Below are positions 60,416 through 64,000 of a stretch of DNA of 64,000 bases, piece after piece. Position 1 is the stretch's first letter, and the number at the start of each line of letters is the position of its first letter. Below the pieces are notes generated by a model. That model had not been told where the DNA came from, ran no database searches, and saw only the letters and a program-made list of their open reading frames with translations. Source of the DNA: an uncultured Eubacteriales bacterium (GTDB lineage Bacteria; Bacillota; Clostridia; Christensenellales; Aristaeellaceae); NCBI GenBank assembly GCA_900542445.1, contig UQNN01000003.1, positions 1 through 64,000 on the forward strand, in the 5' to 3' direction. The position numbers and the translations under genes were made by a program.

Positions 60416-63400
60416 ATGATGAAATTTGACGCAAGCAGGCTGAAAGATCCCTCCTTTTTCGCCGAAAACCGGGTTCACGCGCATGCCGATCACATCGCTT
60501 ACGCAAACCTTGAGGAACTGAGCATCGGCGAAACAAGCCTGTGCCATTCCCTGAACGGCCTCTGGAAATTCCATCACGCGCTCAACGCCGCTCAGGTTAT
60601 CCCCGGTTTTGAGGCGGCGGATTACGACAGCCGCGGCTGGGCGGATATCCGCGTTCCGGCTCACATTCAGATGGAGGGCTACGGCGCGCCGCAGTACGCC
60701 AACGTGCAGTATCCGTGGGACGGCTATCAGGATGTGGCCATCGGCGAAATTCCGACAGCATACAACCCCGTCGCCTGCTATATCAAGACGTTCTTCGTGC
60801 CGGAGCAGATGGCCGACAGGCGCGTCTTCGTCTCCTTTCAGGGCGCGGAAAGCTGTATCGCCGTATGGCTCAACGGGCATTACGTCGGTTTTGCGGGCGA
60901 TTCCTTCACGCCCAGCGAGTTTGAGCTGACAGATTACCTGATCGAAGGCGAAAATAAACTGGCATGCCGCGTGGAGCGCTGGAGCGCGGGAAGCTGGCTG
61001 GAAGATCAGGACTTCATGCGCATGTCCGGCCTGTTCCGCGACGTGTATCTCTACGCTATCCCCAAGGCGCATATCGCCGATCTCCATCTCAAAACCCTTT
61101 TGGATGACAGCTATACCGACGCCGTGCTCGATCTGTCCGTTCAAATGGCACTGGATCCATCCGTGGGCGCGTGCAGCGTTTCGTTTGAACTGACCGACGG
61201 CAGAAGGCTCGTCGCTTCCGCAGCGTGCAAAGCCGAAGCGTCGCTCCACGTGCAGCTCCCGGTCAAAGCGCCAAAGCTTTGGAGCAGTGAGTCGCCGTAT
61301 CTCTATGACCTGCTGCTGACCGTGCGCGACGCGGACGGCCGTGTGCTCGAAGCCGTTCCCCAGCGCGTCGGCTTCCGCCGGTTTGAAATGAAAGACGGCA
61401 TGATGCACCTCAATGGCAAACGCATCGTGTTCAAGGGTGTGAACCGCCACGATTTCTGCACCGACAGCGGCCGTGTCGTGCCCGTGGAGACCCTGCGCCG
61501 CGACCTGCTGACGATGAAGCGCAACAACATCAACGCCGTGCGCACCTGCCATTATCCCAACTCCAGCGCGCTGTATGCCCTGTGCGACGAACTGGGCCTG
61601 TACGTCATCGACGAAACCAACATGGAAACGCACGGCACATGGGAAACCATCGAGCGCGGCAAGCGGGACATCGATTACGCCCTGCCCGGCAACCGCATGG
61701 AATGGGCGCCGATGATGCTCGACCGCGTCAATTCCATGTTCCAGCGCGACAAAAACCATGCCTGCATCCTCATCTGGAGCTGCGGCAACGAGTCCTTCGG
61801 CGGCGACGTCATCTATGAAATGAGCAGGCTTTTCCACCGGCTGGACGACACGCGCCTGGTTCACTACGAGGGCATTTTCCATGACCGCCGCCACAACGAC
61901 ACCAGCGACATGGAAAGCCAGATGTACACGCCCGTCGTCGGAATCCGGAAATACCTCGCCGAGCATCGCGAGCGCCCGTTCATCATGTGCGAATATACCC
62001 ATGCCATGGGCAATTCCTGCGGCGCGATGAGCGATTACACCGAATATGCCTACGAAGAACCGCTCTATCAGGGCGGATTTGTGTGGGATTATATCGACCA
62101 GTCCATCCGCACCAAAGACCGTTACGGCAATGAAACCTTTGCCTACGGCGGCGATTTCGGCGACCGCCCGTGCGACTATAACTTCTGCGGCAACGGCATC
62201 GTTTACGGCAACGGCGAAGAAAGCCCGAAGATGCAGGCCGTCAAATACAACTATCAAAACATCATTGCGGAGGTCGCGGATACAAGAGCCGTCATCGCCA
62301 ACCGCGCCATGTTCACCAACACCGGCGCCTTTGACTGCGTGGCCATTCTGGCGCGCAACGGCGAAATCATCGCTTCCGCGCCGCTGGAAACCGACGTGCC
62401 GCCGATGGAAAGCCGCGAATATGCCCTGCCGTTTGCCCGGCAGACGCGCGGCGGCGAATATGCGGTGACGCTCTCCTTCCGCCTGAAGGCGGATACCCCG
62501 TGGGCGCAGCGCGGCTATGAAGTCGCGTTTGCGCAGGGCGTTTATGCCGTTCAGGAAGCGCCGAAACACGAGCGATACGCACCGCTGCGCGTCGTTCGCG
62601 GCGATTTCAACACAGGCGTGCACGGCGAGCATTTCAGCGTGCTCTTCGGCGATCTCAAGGGCGGCCTGACCAGCTACCGCTGGGGCGGCAGGGAGATGCT
62701 CAAATCCATTCCGCGCCCGAACTTCTGGCGCGCGCCCGTGGATAACGACTGCGGCAGCAACATGCCCCAGCGTTACGCCCAGTGGAAAATCGCCTCGATG
62801 TATGCCGCGACGAACGCCACACCGGAACTGGCCCGGCTAAACGCGCATCCCGTCGCGACAGAAAACGCGGACGGTTCGGTCTCCATCCGCTATATCTACG
62901 GCCTGTGCACCCAGCCGAACGGTCATGCGGCGCTGACCTACACCGTGCACCCGTGCGGACAGGTCGATGTGACGCTGGATTACAACCCCGTCGAAGGGCT
63001 GGGCGATATGCCGGAATTCGGCATGCTGCTCAAGATGGACGCGGACTACGATCAAATCCGCTATTACGGCTACGGCCCGAACGAAAACTATGTGGATCGC
63101 CGCGAAGGCGCGCGTCTGGGCATTTTCAAAACGACCGCGAAGGAGAACGTCTCCAGGTATCTTGTGCCGCAGGAATGCGGCAACCGCACGGGCGTGCGCT
63201 GGGCAGAGGTCACGGATCACCGCGGCCGCGGCCTGCGTTTTACGAGCGGCGCGATGGAGTTCTCCGCCCTGCCGTATACGCCGCACGAGCTGGAAAACGC
63301 CATGCACGACTACGAGCTTCCGCCGATTCATTACACCGTCATCCGCGCGAATTTGCAGCAGATGGGCGTAGGCGGCGACGACAGCTGGGGCGCAAGGACG

Positions 63401-63466
63401 CACGACGAGCATCTGATCGACGTGAAGAAGCCCCTGTCGTTTACGTTCAGCTTTAAGGGAATTTAA
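60416..63466 (+). CDS. lacZ: GH2 beta-galactosidase (LacZ type)
   Basis: 1,016 residues from ATG 60416 with AAAGGAA upstream. The five-domain LacZ layout is complete: sugar-binding domain (LNGLWKFHHAL, AYNPVACYIKTF, WLNGHYVGFAGDSFTPSEFELT), TIM barrel with acid/base Glu in CGNESFGG (about residue 458) and nucleophile Glu in CEYTHAMGNSCG (about 525), and the C-terminal Bgal_small_N domain (FWRAPVDNDCGSNMP). No signal peptide, so it hydrolyses imported beta-galactosides in the cytoplasm. No transporter or regulator gene is adjacent. Confidence 0.95.
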   Translation: MMKFDASRLKDPSFFAENRVHAHADHIAYANLEELSIGETSLCHSLNGLWKFHHALNAAQVIPGFEAADYDSRGWADIRVPAHIQMEGYGAPQYANVQYPWDGYQDVAIGEIPTAYNPVACYIKTFFVPEQMADRRVFVSFQGAESCIAVWLNGHYVGFAGDSFTPSEFELTDYLIEGENKLACRVERWSAGSWLEDQDFMRMSGLFRDVYLYAIPKAHIADLHLKTLLDDSYTDAVLDLSVQMALDPSVGACSVSFELTDGRRLVASAACKAEASLHVQLPVKAPKLWSSESPYLYDLLLTVRDADGRVLEAVPQRVGFRRFEMKDGMMHLNGKRIVFKGVNRHDFCTDSGRVVPVETLRRDLLTMKRNNINAVRTCHYPNSSALYALCDELGLYVIDETNMETHGTWETIERGKRDIDYALPGNRMEWAPMMLDRVNSMFQRDKNHACILIWSCGNESFGGDVIYEMSRLFHRLDDTRLVHYEGIFHDRRHNDTSDMESQMYTPVVGIRKYLAEHRERPFIMCEYTHAMGNSCGAMSDYTEYAYEEPLYQGGFVWDYIDQSIRTKDRYGNETFAYGGDFGDRPCDYNFCGNGIVYGNGEESPKMQAVKYNYQNIIAEVADTRAVIANRAMFTNTGAFDCVAILARNGEIIASAPLETDVPPMESREYALPFARQTRGGEYAVTLSFRLKADTPWAQRGYEVAFAQGVYAVQEAPKHERYAPLRVVRGDFNTGVHGEHFSVLFGDLKGGLTSYRWGGREMLKSIPRPNFWRAPVDNDCGSNMPQRYAQWKIASMYAATNATPELARLNAHPVATENADGSVSIRYIYGLCTQPNGHAALTYTVHPCGQVDVTLDYNPVEGLGDMPEFGMLLKMDADYDQIRYYGYGPNENYVDRREGARLGIFKTTAKENVSRYLVPQECGNRTGVRWAEVTDHRGRGLRFTSGAMEFSALPYTPHELENAMHDYELPPIHYTVIRANLQQMGVGGDDSWGARTHDEHLIDVKKPLSFTFSFKGI

Positions 63467-63505
63467 GCCGTTTCTTTTCGTCAGAGGTTTTCTAACCCGC
63501 ATAAC

Positions 63506-63543
63506 AATCAGCCCTGTTCCGCGCTTTGGGAACAGGGCTGATT
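63506..63543. terminator. Hairpin downstream of lacZ
   Basis: AATCAGCCCTGTTCC pairs with GGAACAGGGCTGATT (15 bp, loop 8 nt). The T run is weak on both strands. Confidence 0.6.
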
Positions 63544-63622
63544 GCTATTCATTTGTCCGGGTTATTCCGCCAAAATCCGCAAACTCCGAAGTCCTGTGCA
63601 TGCGGATATTTTTGATGCAAAT

Positions 63623-63654
63623 CCCCTCAATACTGGGTGTCCAGTATTGAGGGG
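63623..63654. repeat. Perfect 14-bp hairpin near the 3' end of parB
   Basis: CCCCTCAATACTGG, GTGT loop, CCAGTATTGAGGGG. It lies 35 bp past the parB stop on the parB strand but has no T run. Confidence 0.6.
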
Positions 63655-63688
63655 ACATATCTCGGTTCGTCCAACAGCGGCGTTTTGA

Positions 63689-64000
63689 TTATCGCTCCAT
63701 CCATTCCCAGAGCCTTTGCAGCTCTTCTTCGCTGGTGTATTGCAGCGTGATTTTCCCTTTTTCCGGCGTGCCCTCCAGCTTGACCTTCAGGCCCGTCGCG
63801 GTGCGCAGGCGCTCGGTCAATTCTTCATATTCAACCGGGAGCGGCAGCTTTTGGGGCTTTTCCTTTTTCTCGGTCTGGGCGTTTTTCGCGGCGGCCTCCA
63901 GCTGGCGCACAGACCAGCCGAACTGCATGGTTTTGGCGAACAGCGCGCCCTGCAATTCGCTGTCCTCGATGCCCGCCAGCACGCGCGCGTGTCCTGCGGA
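63689..64000 (-). CDS. parB: ParB/Spo0J chromosome-partitioning protein, C-terminal part
   Basis: Open to the window edge with no start, so only the last 103 residues are visible. SAGHARVLAGIEDSELQGALF is the region just after the ParB helix-turn-helix, then SVRQLEAAAKN, a Lys/Pro-rich linker and the dimerisation domain (LRTATGLKVKLEGTPEKGKITLQYTSEEELQRLWEWMER). ParB binds parS and loads condensin to organise the origin region. Three perfect parS sites in this window (42452-42543) support a functional chromosomal ParB. The family is normally about 280-300 residues, and parA would be expected beyond the edge. Confidence 0.9.
   Translation of the reverse strand, partial: SAGHARVLAGIEDSELQGALFAKTMQFGWSVRQLEAAAKNAQTEKKEKPQKLPLPVEYEELTERLRTATGLKVKLEGTPEKGKITLQYTSEEELQRLWEWMER

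Noticed and set aside
60395..62632. 745-codon open frame antisense to lacZ
   Set aside because: Shadow of the GC-rich beta-galactosidase gene with no domain or ribosome binding site.
1..64000. CRISPR arrays and rRNA genes
   Set aside because: No regularly spaced direct repeats with unique spacers and no rRNA-like sequence were seen; the 38-bp parS spacing and the 10-bp and 74-bp repeats have other explanations.

Overview
The window looks like a stretch of chromosome from a gut-type clostridial Firmicute. The evidence is family-level: AddB-type nuclease, AzlCD, YdjI-like SPFH protein, YesM/YesN-type carbohydrate regulators, glycogen phosphorylase of the clostridial type, strong GGAGG ribosome binding sites, and three perfect copies of the Firmicute parS palindrome with a parB gene at the right edge. 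The species cannot be named from this sequence alone.

Positions 1-18,500 are visibly AT-richer and mosaic. 1-3,566 is the distal end of an island whose right border is the displaced 3' half of a tRNA-Ser(CGA) gene; it carries a nuclease-like protein, an ATPase/DUF4869 pair and a two-HTH protein. Next come an XRE regulator, a disabled IS66 transposase, and a carbohydrate locus: YesM-like kinase, a YesN-like regulator split by an in-frame stop, a solute-binding protein, two permeases and a GH172 enzyme. An IS256-type element sits exactly at the kinase ribosome binding site. An IS1182-type remnant, a solitary OLD nuclease and a zinc-finger HTH protein close the mosaic.

From 18,596 to 31,007 everything is GC-rich and on the + strand: a three-gene signalling operon (7TM protein, sensor kinase, NarL-type regulator), a receiver-like protein without a phosphoacceptor Asp, a small secreted peptide, a 1,385-residue secreted BspA-type LRR protein, a YbjN-like protein, and a zinc-ribbon/SPFH pair resembling YdjG/YdjI. 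A 700-bp gap (31,008-31,708) carries a same-direction cluster of DnaA-box-like motifs, two of them perfect.

From 31,709 to the end is ordinary core and metabolic chromosome: a peptidoglycan-binding protein, flavin reductase, LysR plus aconitase-family hydratase, AddB, the triple parS array, a phosphoesterase, DAHP synthase with a Phe/Tyr leader-peptide attenuator, an SH3 protein, GlgP, KdgK, an AlkD-type protein and a glycosyltransferase, an M14-M14-MATE operon behind a long leader, an ABC exporter, AzlCD, FucU, an EFR1-type ferredoxin, a GH2 beta-galactosidase and the 3' end of parB.

The strongest signals for follow-up are the aromatic attenuator in front of DAHP synthase (44,659-44,862), the parS array with an exact 38-bp period inside the addB leader (42,452-42,543), the DnaA-box cluster (31,426-31,707), and the double lesion (IS at the ribosome binding site plus nonsense codon) in the sugar-responsive two-component system.
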